This document shows, piece by piece, positions 1-20,435 of a DNA stretch of 64,000 nucleotides (the first letter of the stretch is position 1; each line of letters begins with the position of its first letter). The position numbers were made by a program, and so were the translations under genes. This DNA is from Cinclus cinclus (lineage: Eukaryota > Chordata > Aves > Passeriformes > Cinclidae). Location of the stretch: assembly GCF_963662255.1 (NCBI RefSeq), contig NC_085055.1, positions 17,842,704 to 17,906,703 on the forward strand. Direction: 5' to 3'. Under the pieces are notes generated by a model that was not told the origin of the DNA, ran no database searches, and saw only the letters and a list, made by a program, of their open reading frames with translations.

Positions 1-6066
<6,066 letters not shown>

Positions 6067-6281
6067 CCGTGTCTGATCCAAGCAGTACCGTCCACAGACC
6101 TCAGCCTCTCCCTCCAAGCACTGTACACCAAAGCAGCCTCCCTTCCAACCCAGAGAGCAGCTCTGCCTATTGCCTGCCCAGCACCAGGCATGGATTTTCC
6201 AGCTATACAGACAGCTTTGTGCCTCCGTCCGGGCCCTCCAATCCCATGAACCCTGCCATTGGCAATGGCCTCTCACCTCAG
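6067..6281 (+). CDS. PAX3: PAX3 exon 7 (transactivation domain, first part)
   Basis: This 215-nt coding exon, with the split Ala codon, yields 72 residues from [18 protein letters not shown] through [18 protein letters not shown] to GNGLSPQ. It is rich in Pro, Ser and Thr and forms the first half of the PAX3 C-terminal activation domain. Acceptor TTCCAG (6061-6066) and donor CAG|GTCAGT (6282 on) are canonical, and the exon ends on a codon boundary. In human, PAX3-FOXO1 fusions of alveolar rhabdomyosarcoma join after the equivalent exon. That gives this boundary its interest; nothing here suggests rearrangement. Confidence 0.97.
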
Positions 6282-8077
6282 GTCAGTCCTGTGTTTTCAG
6301 ACAGAGGATTTGCTGTATACCAGAACCAAAGAGTCTATTCCCTCAGGCCACAGTATAATGAATTGCCAAATTTAAACCATAATGTATTCTTTATATAAGC
6401 CACATGATTTCAGTTTGCTAGTTTCCTTTTTTTTTTCCTTAAATTTTTTTCCTCCTACTGACTGAATGAAGAGTCATAGCTTATATTTAATTTTAACTGA
6501 TTTATAATGGAATCACGCAGGCTTCATGTTTGCATTCAGTTGTCAAGCATTTGTAATATAATGCACTGCTCTTCTCCTGAAGATCCATGGCTAGGTACAG
6601 AAAACAGATCTTGTGTTTTTTCTGTGAATAAAATATCTCATTAATATAACCTCATTTTACCAAGTGGTCCAGGAAAATTATGGGCAAGTTGTATGAGGAG
6701 AGTTCCAAGGACTGAGAAATGTGCATTGAGATGAGCTATAATCAAGTTATAAATACATAAATTAGGAGTATTACTGCTCTTTGGCAATATATAAATCCAT
6801 GAATACCATAATTGTTTTTCTAATTTGCGTGAGCTCTTTTAAGAAAATCAGGTTAATAAATTGCCTCGATAATTGAGTGTCAAAAGATTGGTTAAATTTT
6901 CCTACACACGGCATCTGTCTGAAGCTGACATTATTAGTTAAAGCTTGAATAGATGGTAGTTTATTTTATTAGCAAGAGCTTTGCCCAGGTGCTTGGAAAG
7001 AGATGTCCACTAAATTCTGAGGAGTCACAAAGAGGATGCAATCTATAATTACAATCAGGAATCTCTTCAGGGCTGAAAGTGAGAGTTTTAACAGCTTTAT
7101 CTGCTTTCTACCCTTTTTTCCTCTCAGTGGTTAGAAAAACAGAGAGAAGCTCAGAATGACACAAATGAAAAGTGAAAAGACAATTATACTCAATTACACA
7201 CTAATCACTGACTATCACCACTGCCTAAGCAGGGAGAGGGCATTCTAATAGGCAGAAAATGAGATTTTAATGGCACAAAGGGTGGCCAAAATAACGACTC
7301 GTATATCTTTGCCTTCTTCGTTTTCTTCAACTTGTGGTTTGCATCTCGGGAGTGCAGTTCCTGGTTCCTGTGCAACGGTGATAACTCTGTGCAGCTGAAA
7401 AGTTCAAAGGCACTGGAGTTGAAAAGAATGAATAACAAAGGCAATGAAATAAACATTTTTGCCCAAAGGCAAAAGTTCATAAACCCTTTTTTGTAACGGT
7501 AAATGTAATTAAGATTCACAGATTCCTATAGCATAGGGTGGGGTACAAAACTTTATGGCTTGAAACCTCAGGAAAAAAATACCAACAGAAAAAACAAATG
7601 GATGTACTTCCAACAAGACCTGAATAGATTTTTTTGGAAAGAATTCTGATTTCTAAATGCAAACTTCAACAAAATCCATGACATTATAGTAGCTGTGTCT
7701 TTCTCTCTCTTTTTTTTTTTTTTAAATGGCTAGTTTCATTGTGTGCAAGGCTTCCACATTTCTGACATAATTATCTATCTGGTTTTCAATGTTAATCCAT
7801 AAAAAGGAGTTGTTAGTGTCAGTTTAAATGTGTGTTGGTTCTGGCTATGGAAAATGTGATCTTTTTTTCCTCTCTTTCACAAAGGTTTTATTGTCTGTGA
7901 CAGAGAAGTGGAGCACAACAGTAGAGAAATCTTGTGATGGCGGGGCAAAATAGGACAAAAATGTGAGGGCAGGTCTCCTCCTGCCAAGGTCTTGCTGATT
8001 TGAGATTTGATGTAATCAGAAGGAGATTCTGTGCTTTTTTACACCCAGCCCTGTCTTTACACTAGGGGACCTCTGTT

Positions 8078-8112
8078 GTTTGTTTGCTTGTTTGTTTGTT
8101 TGTTTGTTTTCC
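8078..8112. repeat. (TTTG)n microsatellite
   Basis: About eight TTTG units with one TTGC interruption lie in PAX3 intron 7. Confidence 0.9.
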
Positions 8113-10310
8113 TTAGACTTCTGAAACCTTTTTCTAACCCAGTGTTTAGCACTTCTGGCTGTATCCAGCAGCTCTACCAACAGGTTTAGGGGGATGCTGA
8201 TCCCTCTGAAGCTGACATTGTGCTTTCATTGCTCAGTGCATAGAGGAGATTACTTATATCCATTTATATTTGGAACAATTTCTTGGCAACTAAATGATTA
8301 GCTTCAACAGAAGTTAAAAATCTTGCCATCAAACAAACAAATGAAAAACCTAGACCTAAATTCATGTGGCATTACCAACAGCTCCTCTCTGTTAGTTTTG
8401 CTGCCTAAACAATGAGTTAGAGACATGCATAAAATGTAGAGATGTATAAAGTAACACACTCAGATTTTGTGTTTATATAATGCAGTAATACAGTCTCAAA
8501 GATGTAAATGTTTGCATGCAACAAACTGTGGGACTGTAACAAACCAGTGAAACTCTTGATACCCAAAAGGAGCCACAGCTGCTGGTCACAATGTCGGTGT
8601 GTGAAATGTCCCTTAGCTGTGGGATGTGTCACTGTGCATCCCCTCTCCTTGCTTCCTCAGGGCTCTTCCTGAGGTGCTGAAAGAGAGGCTGAGGTAAGGT
8701 AAAATTGAAAGCCAGCTCTGCATTTGGAGTTCCATGCAAAAGGGAAACAGGAGTTTTCCTGCTGAGTGAGCATGTTGCACTGCCCTGCCTGTGTGCGTGG
8801 AATTTAGATGAGAAAGAAAGAGGGTCTATTTACTAGCCAGTGAATTTTTGACCACAATAAATCTGGGTGTGTGAGCAATTAACATAATGTTTCCACCCAT
8901 CCATGTGTCTCTTGCAGGCAAGCGCTCCTGACAGTCTAAAGCTGAATTTGTGGTGACTATAGCAGGGAGGGGGAAGGGGGACTGTGTCTGAAGCCCAGAT
9001 AATATTCTGTGATTTAAAAAAACCACAAACCCTTAGAATATGCAGAAAAAAATCTAATACTAAGATACACAGGATTATATTCTTTGCAGACTTAAACCTC
9101 TTTCTTCTCTTTGTCATCAATTTATTACAAATGAGAGTCTGACACGAAGACGCCAGAGAAGTGTTATTTTCTATGTAGAATGGTTCCATTCTAACATTTT
9201 TCTTGAATACAATGGACATATATGGTGTTTAAGGCAGGCACTGGTGAAGGCAGAAGACAAGCAGAGACACCTAGGGTAATGTGATTTTATTTTTATCCTG
9301 TTAGCCTTGAATTTTGGGGTGAGAGGGGACTGTATTTCTCAGTTCTAGGAAGCAGAGTGCTCCATTACATACCTATCTTGCAAGCTGGGTGTTGAAAAGT
9401 TGTTGATCTTGTTTAAAAATATAAGAGAACAGAAAGAGTTCCAGCTTATTTAATATTTTTTAGCATCAAGACAAATTTGCAGATATCCTTCAGATGACTG
9501 ATTATTCTCCTTGCTCATCTGGTTTATTCCTTACTACCTGGATGTAGTGAGAGAACCTCTGTCTTGCAGGTGTGCAATGGGTTGACTTTTGCTGGAAAAA
9601 GTCAGGGATTAATGTCTTGGGGAGCTGGCAGCCTGGAGTGTTTGTATTTCATGGAAAAGCAACTCAGCTGCAAGCATGCCATCTCAGCCAGGGCTCTTTA
9701 AATATAATGTCAGAAAAGAGATTATTAGTGTGTAATATATGTAAATTGCATATTTTTATGTTTTCTATGCCTATTATGCAGCTTCTTGCATGTCATGCAT
9801 ACATTTCTGAGAATATTGTATTTCCTTTTCAAATTAGGTTTTAGTTGCTCAGTGAATTTTCTTTTGACAAATGTTTTTAAACTCAGAATTATGAGGGGAC
9901 AGCATATCTGGATGTTAATGTATGTATACAGGACTTAGGCATGCTTTTGGATTGGCATGGCACTTTATGATTAGTGGCCATTTCTGGCTTTTTGCTGTGA
10001 AGCAGAACAGTGACTGCAGAAACACTTGTCTCACAACTACAGGTGTATGGTCTTAGTAAAGGGCAGATTGTTTTAAAGACAGGATATCAATATTTTGAAG
10101 GGCTTCATTTAAGATAAGGGAAAAAGGCTTTTCCGGTGTACATCAGCATCCCCTGACCTCCTCATGTGCTTTTTATTAGTGTCAGAGCAGCAGCTTGCCC
10201 TAGACCAGGTCAGGCAGTTTGCTGGTTTGGAGAGTGCTGTTCTGGCTGCTGTGAATTCAGGTGGAGCAGCAATACTCTGCTTGGATTGCTGCCCATGAGG
10301 CTGTGTGCTT

Positions 10311-10565
10311 CCTGTACTTAACCTGTAGGATATTGAACCTGTAGGATATTTAACCTGCAGGATAATCCAGGCTTAAACAGTATTTCAGTTTTAAGATTTT
10401 ACTGGGAGAAGAGCAAATGTGTGTAACTTGTCTCCTGTTAGGCATATTTTTTTTTCCTGTACTTAACCTGTAGGATATTGAACCTGTAGGATAATCCAGG
10501 TGTAAACAGTACTTCAATTTTAAGATTTTACTGGGAGAAGATGTGTCTAGGCATATTTTTTTTTC
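10311..10565. repeat. Tandem duplication of about 145 bp with nested 16-mers
   Basis: The block starting CCTGTACTTAACCTGTAGG at 10311 recurs at 10456. Both copies run through a shared segment reading AATCCAGG, then AAACAGTA, then TTTTAAGATTTTACTGGGAG, and end in AGGCATATTTTTTTTT. Copy 2 is shorter (about 110 bp), lacking some bases in the middle. Each copy opens with a 16-base tandem motif (ACCTGTAGGATATTGA), three times in copy 1 and twice in copy 2. Low divergence suggests a fairly recent duplication. Confidence 0.9.
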
Positions 10566-13500
10566 CTCCCTGCCCTCTAGGAAGCTTGTCAGATGTACTC
10601 TTTCCTCTTCCTTGCCTTCTCCCTGCATAATTGAATCAAACCCTTAGCCTTAAAGGCTGCAGTTTTAAAATGGGAAATGGATTGAATATTGAATAGGCTG
10701 TGTAGGAGATCATAACAGTCTTTAACAAAGTTTGCAGTTTCATGCCATTACCTGGAGCTCAGGAACAATCTTGATAAGAAAATCCCAAACTTTTCTGTGA
10801 ACAGTAGTAAAGATGCAAGCTGTTTCAAGGTTTCTTTCTTCTACTGTCAAAACATTTCACTGCCTGAGTTTAAGAGTTACCCTGTAACTCCTCTTGGAGA
10901 GATAGATCTTAGGCAATAGGCTTCTCTTAAGCCTCTGAGAGCACTTGGTTTTCATTAACCTGATGTATGGAGCTGATGGCCGCTGTCGAATCAGTTAGGT
11001 ATGTTCATATTATCTTGTTAACTCTGTTTTTAAGGGAGGCACAGGAACCAGGGCTAAAAATTTTCATTCCCTCATTAAGAGGGACAAGAGCAGTAAAAAA
11101 AAGGCAGCTATTAATTCATTATACTTTTCCCTAAACCTTCTGTTGCATTACCTTGAACTGGTTGCCCACAGAAACATTTCATTTGGGTTCAAGTCCCAGT
11201 GCAATGAGCAGCTCATGATCTTTGGCACAATGCACTTGGCTTTGAGAGCTCTTTGCTTAATGACCCAAGAACATGAGACAGGGCATGGATTTCTTTGTGA
11301 GTAAGAAAATTAATTCACATGATATGTGTTGGTTTTTTTTAAATTTAAAAACAGAAGTTCGAACAATGGGGTTATGTTTTGTTTCTCTGAGTGAAATAGA
11401 TGAGATTAAATAGTTTTGTAACTGTTGCTGTGTAAAAATAACAGCATGTATTATTAAGTTTGTAAATACAGTAATATTTTACATAAAATATTCTATATTT
11501 TATATAAGTATACATTTATAGGTAATATAACATATGTACTAAATACATTAATATAGCAGAACAAATAAACAGGTGACTATGTTTTTGAATTTCCACCTTA
11601 ACTTTTCTCTTTTGGTTTGTTTTGCTTTCAGCCATAACAAATCCATACATCCCAATTGTTGAGGGAAGGTGTGTGAGAGCTGAGCTAGTGACAGCTGGGC
11701 TGGTGTTCATAATGGCCAGAATCCTTCTTTTGTGTTTGGGGCTGAATAGAAGGTGGGAGGAGGAGAGTTCATAGGCAAAGAGCAACATAATACCAAATTT
11801 TGTCTTCTTATGAATTCTTTTGAGTAATATTGCCTTAGCTGAGCATTTAAAGTCATGAGACTCCAGTCTCTGAGGTTGCCTGAAAAGGTTGTGAGATCTT
11901 TAATTGTATAGATATGCTTATATATTAAAAAATTATGAGTACATGTTCATCTTTGAGCTTTGTTTTACCTTTTCAGTCATCTTTGGTTGCTTTTCATACC
12001 AGGGGCTCAATAATTAGCTGATCTTAGAATTGTTTTGGTAATGCTGCCAAGTTCTGTGACTCTGATACAGCACTTTAAAAAAAGACATGGGTTTTGTGAC
12101 AGACTGTAATAATGTTTTGAAAATTGGTAATTCTCTATAAGTAAAAATTTATTTAATGAAAGAATCAAGTCATCCTCCTAATTATCCTAAATGTGCACCA
12201 GTGCACCTTCTTTAATTTCAATGTAGGTACCTGTGTTACTTAGTGGTATGAAATCAGTGTGAGGTCTCATTTGATATGATTATGTAGAGGGTCAGATCAT
12301 CAATGTCCAAAGTCAGTACATTTGCTCTTATTTTCATCAACCAAGTATGTGGATGCCAGCTCTTGCCATTTGGCAAAATTTGCTTTTTGTCAGGTTTGTT
12401 GTATTCAATAGAAATATTCATATACACAAAATGAATCAGCAATATGGTTCTAGGATCGTATGGATATAGATCCATATAGTTAATTAACTTTAATCCTCTA
12501 AAATCTCTCAATGGAGCGCACGATAATAGTCCTCTTTGTGTTCTTTCTTGTGCAATATTTTGCTTTCTGTGAGATTTCTCTACAGTGAAGAGTTAACAGC
12601 AGGTAATGCCATTCATCTCGGAAGAGTTTGAAATTTTCAGTGTTAGTGATGAATGAGGGTATCTGACCCACATCTGTTTTACATTAGAATGGAACATTGC
12701 CCTGACATCGTTAGGAGCATTTGTCAAGATTCCCTGGACAGAGCTTCTGTAAATTACATGCTGCAAATGTGTCAGGGTCAGATAAGAGGATATCATTAAC
12801 TGTGCTAAAGTTTACTCATGGTTCTGTCAGTTCAACTTAATATGTTAACTGCCAACTATTTTCCTTGAGCTTTTTCATTAAATCTTTCATTCACAGGAGG
12901 GGAAAATAGTATCACTGTACCCAAAAAAATTATTGCACATGTTCTTTTCTCATAAATCATATTAATTGCAGGCATGGTCACAAAGCATATTAAACACAAG
13001 CATGCGTAAATGAATTAAAACATATGAGAATTTTATTGTGCCTATGGAGGGTCCTACATCCTCAAATACTAACCATGTTAACAGCCAGAATGTTTCATTT
13101 CAATAAAAGAAGTGGTCTTTTTTTTTTTTAGTGTAATGGCCTTTATTTTGGTGAAAATAGAAGTATTTTCCAGCAGCTGATAATGGACCAGACACTGTGT
13201 TCATGCCTTTAAGGCTTTCTCTTTCTCAATCATATCCTCAGCTGGTGATTCTGTGCTGACTCCACCAGCCAGGGATTTGTCCTAATGTATATTTTGGATT
13301 GCTTCAGATGCGTTTTCTAAAAACTTTTCTGTAGACTTTGGTTGTTACAGTCCACTGTGCTCTGTTTACTTATTCCTCATTTCACCTTTTCTTTTCTAAT
13401 AGAATGATTTTATCAATTATATATTGTATCTTATTGTATAAAATAATGCACAATGGCTGTGCATCAACATTCCTGCGTGTGTTTGGTAAAAGGCGAGAAC

Positions 13501-16500
13501 AAAATATATGGAGCTAAAATACTTAAATCTGATTATTTTTCTGCATTTATAGGAGTTCTACTCTAAAATCAATTGAATAGTTACTGTATCACTTTAATGT
13601 GGTGTCAGCTCAGCCTTTGGATTCTGGGTCAGTGAGGCTGAAAATTACTAATTTAGCTTTCCCAAAATGATTTTGAAGGAAGCACATATTTTCCAGTAAT
13701 TTGGATGGTATAGAAATTGAATACATTTATTTTCTACCTTAATTACTATAAAGCAATCATATCTGTTTACTTTCTTAGAACTATACTGCTTCATACCCAC
13801 AGAAGATCTGAGCTGCAAAATCCAGATCGTTGTGTGTGTGTCCTGCGCAGAGCTAAGCTGAGGGTGCTGAGCATCTTGCAGACATGGCCCGTTAATGGAT
13901 TTCTAATTGATTAGGTGAAAGTTAGCCATGCCCTTCCTCTAACTCCTTGTATGGGTGAGAAGGTCATGGCACATACCGTAGCAGAGACTCCTGCCCTGAG
14001 GCTACTTCCCTTAGAGCTTTCAAAACAGACATGACCAAAAATCGAATTATTTAGATACTAATCAGCAGCAGGATGATTCTGAAAGCCTCTGTGGAAGATA
14101 TTTCTGGGAAGTTGGTTACTGTTCAGACTTCAGTTTTCTCCAGCTCAGAGACAGATGGCTCAGTCTGTTCTGCTCCAGAATATTTATTAGGTGCATGTCC
14201 ACTTAATAAAATGATGCCTAATTATTTTCAAATTTTAAAAAGTTAAAGTAAATCTCACCATACACTAATCTTCATTTGTCAAAGAAAAGAAATCTCTCCC
14301 AAATAGAGTTGCTACTGGTGTTTGAGTGGCCTTTGAGACTCTGTCTGGACCCAGGTTTAAATTTCAAGACAAATCTTCAATTTACAATAGCTTCCAATCT
14401 GAAAGTTTTTGAGCTTACTCTTTTTGCTGGAAAATTTCAGAAAAACACAACCCTCTGGTTGAAATACACAGTTGGTAAAATAGTTATTTACCCAAATTAG
14501 CAATTGGTCCTAAAAGTTCTGGCAGACAGCTCGTGATGTGAGAGCCCTGAGGCAGAGAAGAGCTCTCCTGTGACACCAGCCCAGCTCAGCCCAGCCCCTT
14601 CTCCGTGCTCTTGAACTTGGAACTCAACATGGGGAAATCCTGTAAATATTGGTGTCACACTGGCCCTACACGGCAGTGGAAAGGGTTGAGATTTCTGATA
14701 AACCCCTGTGCAGTTTAAACTGTAGTCAAACCCATGATGCTCCTGCCAACATAAATATTTCCTAAAGTAATAATTTTCAATGTAAATGTTTAAGTTATCC
14801 CATTTTTTTTCCATAGCTCTTTCTCTTGTTTTAACTCTATTAGTGTTAATTTCAAAGGGCAAGGATTAATATAACCCAAATGAACTCAGGTTCTAATATT
14901 GTGTCCTGCTGATGCAGTGTCAGGTCAAGCATGCTACATTTTGTACCATATCAAATTCCAAAGTTATCAAGAAAATATCTGGAATTTCTGAAGCAGAAAA
15001 GCTTGCTAAAGAAATAGAAATTCTAATAGTTTTCCAAACCAATTTTTAGAAACAAAAGTTGGGAGCCCAGTATTTTCAACTTTTGGGGAGTTTTGGCACA
15101 AAATGATGTAACATGATTTTTCAATCTCTGGTGATTTCAGAGTTGTTTTCTTATTATTAGCCACAAGTTATTTTTACAGGCTTTGGGCATTCACTGTATT
15201 TGTTGAATCAAATAGAGAATATCTTACATCCTGAATCCAAATTCATCTTGTCTTTATAACTTAAAAGTTGTAAGATTTCAATATCTGAATGCAGTCTTTG
15301 CACGTATTTTTTCATTTCTTTTTGCATGAGTGCTTCAGTTTGTGAAACATTCAGCAAATATCACCAGTTAAACTCATGTTTTGTGCTCAATGAATCAAAA
15401 GTGAACATTCCAGTGCTATATGTAGTAACTGAATTTCTTTCTCAGCACTTTTTTTTTTCAGTGAGATATTTTGGGTGCATTTGATGCAAGCATATTTTGG
15501 GTTCTCGATGATGGGATCTGGGTTTCTCTTTTTGAACTACTCTGTTTCTACCTCTTGCTCTTTTCCTAATCAGACATGCAAAAACTGGGTAGGTCTTCTT
15601 TTCTACCTAAATCACTACCCCTGGATCTTGTTTCATCTATTTATTTAAAAAAAAACAAAAACAAAAACCAAAACAACACAAAACCAAATGACTTAGAGCT
15701 GGAAGCACAAGCTCCCTGCAATAATAATAATACCTTCTAGTTTGTGATGGAAAATAAATACAATTCCAGGGGGGCGTCAGAACTTTAGGAAACAGATATC
15801 TTCTTAAGAGATTTAATTTAGTTTTAAAAAATAGACTCAGATTTAAAAAAAAACCAACTCTCTCTAGTTTATGGCAAGAATTGCTGCAAAGCAAAGTTAT
15901 TATCAAATAGCATGTGTCAGATAATTATAATGCCTTTTTGGAGCAAGAACTGCCTGTAAATGATCACAATATGAAGTTTTGGCAGAAGCTGTAAGTCACC
16001 CATCCGTTAGAAGCTGCAGAATGTTTGTCAGGCTCTGAAGTGAAATTTATTTCAGCAAAAGTAAGAAAATCTCAGTCGTACACTTATTTTCAAAGTGTTC
16101 TGTAGTGCTGTGCCACCAAACGAAAAGAAATGTTCACCAACCTGTAGTGGGAGAGATTTTTGAACAAGAACTTTTCACTGTAGTTTCATGCTTGAAAAGG
16201 CAAAGGCTTTTGAGATTTTTTCTTGCTATTTTACTGGAAATTATGGCCTAGAGGCCTGGGCTTTTATGGGGACAAGCATGCCTTTTCCAGTAAACTCTTT
16301 TCAGCTACTGATTTCATAACTGTCCCTGTAGAAGCAGTTTAATAAAGGAGTCACAGCTGCTTGGAGTCTCTCTGGAGTGCCTGACCCTTTCTTCTGTGTC
16401 TTCTAACTCAGATGATGGAATCCATAACTGGTGTTACAACCAGCACTTTACTCTTGCACATTCATTTCTTTACAGCCCACAGGGCATCAGTAGGGGTACA

Positions 16501-16991
16501 GCTGCTCTGCCCTTTCCCAGCTTTCGGAACATCAGGATCCAGTGGGGTTCTTTGTTACTTCCATCAGTAGTGCTACTGGGATCTGCTCCAAACTGATTTC
16601 ATTGTAATGGTCCAGTCTTGGAGAAGAAAACTGTGTGTGCTTTTTAACAGCTTTTTATGTTTGTAGATCAGGTAGAACATCATGGTTAAAGAGCTCCTAA
16701 TTCCTTTTTGTTCTCTTATGATTTAGTCCTCAAGGAATAAACATCTACAGAACTCCCAGCTGGAGTTGGGATCAGGGACTCTAAAACCATAAAAATTTTT
16801 AAAAGTATTATTCCTTATTTGCTCCAATATCACTTCTTATTGCTTGTTAGCCATCAGATTTTATTTTGGCAGACGATGCAACCAAATTCTACTTCCTCTT
16901 GGGATTAGTTACTCAAAGCGCTATTCAACTATTAAGTCTACCTGGTTTAGGAAATCAAATTATACATTTGAGAACTTCTGTGTTTCTGTAA

Positions 16992-17808
<817 letters not shown>

Positions 17809-17843
17809 GTGCCTTTCATTATCTGAAGCCAGATATTGCATAA
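17809..17843 (+). CDS. PAX3: PAX3 exon 9 (C-terminal coding end)
   Basis: The exon completes the split Ser codon and encodes AFHYLKPDIA followed by TAA at 17841-17843. This matches the C-terminus of the 484-residue PAX3 isoform. Exons 6-9 here sum to 663 coding bases, 220 residues plus stop, the length expected for residues 265-484 of human PAX3. The acceptor is a T-rich tract plus GCAG ending at 17808. The same exon runs on into the 3' UTR. Confidence 0.97.
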
Positions 17844-18126
17844 ATGAACTGTCCACTTCAAGTTAAAGCTGGTCTTGTTTTCCGGTCTCACTCCAAGGCT
17901 TGGATATGAGGGATCTTCTCAACACAGTGCAGCCTAAACTGGGGCAGTTCCACTGAGAGAAACAAGCTTGTTATGTTCTCTCCAGTCATAGCTTTTAGTA
18001 GACTTTTGAAGGCTGGACAAAGCTATACAGAAGACAAAGGCCAAAAGCAATAATGAATAAATGTGACATGCTTCATTATGAGTGGGTATACAAAACAGAG
18101 CAGTATTTAGCACCACAGCCTGGCAA

Positions 18127-18134
18127 ACATTCCA
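18127..18134 (+). promoter_or_regulatory. miR-1/miR-206 8-mer seed match in PAX3 3' UTR
   Basis: ACATTCCA lies 284 bases after the stop codon and is a full 8-mer target for the miR-1/206 family. Repression of PAX3 by these muscle microRNAs during myogenic differentiation is established knowledge. That this copy is the functional site is inferred. Confidence 0.65.
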
Positions 18135-19073
18135 TTTTTTTGTTCTTGTTGAAATTAATGTGCATTGATTGGGACAAATGGAACATTTTGAAACTAAACT
18201 TAGAGCAGTTGAGCTCTGTGTACTCTTACTCATCTGACATCCAGTGCTGACTTTAGTCTAACTTTAAAACAGCTCAGTTTCTGAAGCAAGGTTGGGAGAG
18301 CCTCTCACTGGACACACTGGAAATTGTCATCAAGAGGAAACGTCACCATCCCTAGGAAGCTGGATAAGTGTGAAAGACTTCCCGAGCAACTCATTGGCTA
18401 CCTTTCCATGCTTTTGTAATCACCTTGTCAATAAATGTCACTCACAGGTTTTACTTTACCAAGAGAGGAGATCTCGTGTAACATAAACCCCAGATTTTTC
18501 CTTTTTGTATGTGTTTTCCCAGTGTGTTTTACCTTTTTGAGCAAACATGGGAGACAGAAAACCCCACCAACAACGCGGCTGATTTTTCATAACTGCCTAG
18601 CAATGTGCAATACCGTGTACCTCACACAAACTTTGGGATCATCCAAAGTCATAGATATAGAATCAGAACTATATTTTTGCAGGTACTTTTATTTTTGCAG
18701 TGCATAATTCCTGATGATAAAATACAGAAATGTTGCAGTCTGCTGGATGACTGAAATCCAGCTTGCTAATCATGATTTAAAGGTCATCTTCAGGAGACAA
18801 TACGAAGAAATGATTACGTTTACATGTTTTTTAGTGATGTACAGGACATAGACAGAGATGAACCTGTATTTGACACATCTGTTTAAATTATACAGCGATA
18901 TCCAATATAGAAAGTATAATTATAGGAACCAAGGTTTACAAGAAGTTTGCATCATGACATTTTAGAATGTCAATAAATTTGTGTTTTGTGATGTTGAGAG
19001 GAAGAGGATGATGGAAGGCAGGATTATTTATTTCTCTCTATTCTTGGAACAAAGAGGGAGGCAGAACACAAAT

Positions 19074-19080
19074 ACATTCC
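19074..19080 (+). promoter_or_regulatory. Second miR-1/206 seed match (7-mer)
   Basis: ACATTCC followed by T is a 7-mer-m8 match. It is part of the PAX3 mRNA only if a poly(A) site beyond 19080 is used, so it would be lost from transcripts ending after the AATAAA at 18972. Confidence 0.5.
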
Positions 19081-20435
19081 TTTTAGAGTTAAGGACTATG
19101 AAGTAGTGAGTTAGACTAGGTTCAGTACAGAGGTTAGTTCACACAATGGTCTTAAGGGTGATGGAAAAATGAAATATTATCTTTGTGTTGCAGCCTCTAC
19201 AACAAAATGTGTTGTAAAAAAAAATTAAAAACCCAAACAAACAAACAAAAACACAATAAAAAAAAGAAAACAAAAAACAAATGTCTTTCTTGTAAAAAGT
19301 TCAGTAAATATTTACTATTTATAATGAATAAACATTATGAAGTCTTTCAAAGCACTGATGATTTTGTCCTAAAATGTAGTATTGTGATAAATACATTGAT
19401 ACATTTTAATCTGAATATCATGAAGAAATAAACCATGTTATCTTCGATGCAGACTGTATTCATTACATAAGTGTTTTCTGCACACAGCCTGGGCTGTGGG
19501 AGCATTGGGCAGCCTCTGTGCCCAGGTACTGCTTGTGTGCCATGTGGAACTCTGTGTGTGTCTGGGTGTGTGTGAGATAATGAACTTTGCATTTTCTGAG
19601 TGCTGTGGGTACCAGGAGTGCATCTTCCCAACAAGGGAACAGCCCTTGCCATGCATTCTAAAGAAAACAACATAGGTTTAAACCCAGCACAAGTAGGGCA
19701 ACTGGGATGGCTTCAGAAAATGCAGGGACTTTGTAATCAGTTATGGGTAGTGTCTGTCCTAAATTATATAGTTTTTCCTCAGAAATATCAAGAATTTTTA
19801 AATGGGCCTACACACAACCTGATTGTAATATGGGGAAGATCCTTCAAAACAGGTGGAGTAAATTTTACTGCCACATCAGTGTACAAGGGAATTTTAGTTC
19901 ACCCTAGGCTTGGTGAATATTTAATTTCCTCACGTTTTAGTTTCTGAGACAATTAAAATTTAAACTCTATTGTTAACAACTATTCCCTAATAGTTTGCTC
20001 TAAACCGCTATTTTTTCTGATTTTTTTCAATTTTGCTTCCAAGGACCTGGCCCTTGGCAATTGTCTCCTGTCCTAGGCTTGCTGCAAAGGTCATGCAAAT
20101 TTCTATTTCCCCTTTTCTGCAAAATACTAGATAGAATCCTGCTTGCTTACACAGTTTGGAACTGGGTGATGAGAGCTCCTTCCCAGGAGGAGTGAACCCT
20201 TGTCACAGGGTGGTTGAAATATGTCACCTTCCTTTTCTGTTCCAGCAGCTGCAGGGGTGGGAGAGCTGTGGTTTCTCACCATCCCCTCAATCCCACGGAG
20301 GTGCTTTACTCACCTCACCTTAGGGAATGGGCTTTTTGGCTGCTCCTTCTTCTTCTCAAGGGTGTCCCAAGCACTTTCTTGTGTGAGAGACTAATGCAGA
20401 GCAGGAGAGACTGCAACCAGACAGACAGGGAGAAA

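Larger units (their letters stand above)
17844..19450 (+). other. PAX3: PAX3 3' UTR (end approximate)
   Basis: The UTR begins after the TAA. AATAAA hexamers lie at 18056, 18430, 18972, 19255, 19327 and 19427. The one at 18972 is followed by a GT-rich stretch, the usual downstream element; the last two would give a UTR of about 1.6 kb. The region carries an 8-mer match to the miR-1/206 seed (18127-18134), a second 7-mer match (19074-19080) and ATTTA-containing patches near 19025. Which poly(A) site is used cannot be read from sequence alone. An A-rich tract at 19215-19280 could also cause false internal priming in cDNA. Confidence 0.75.
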
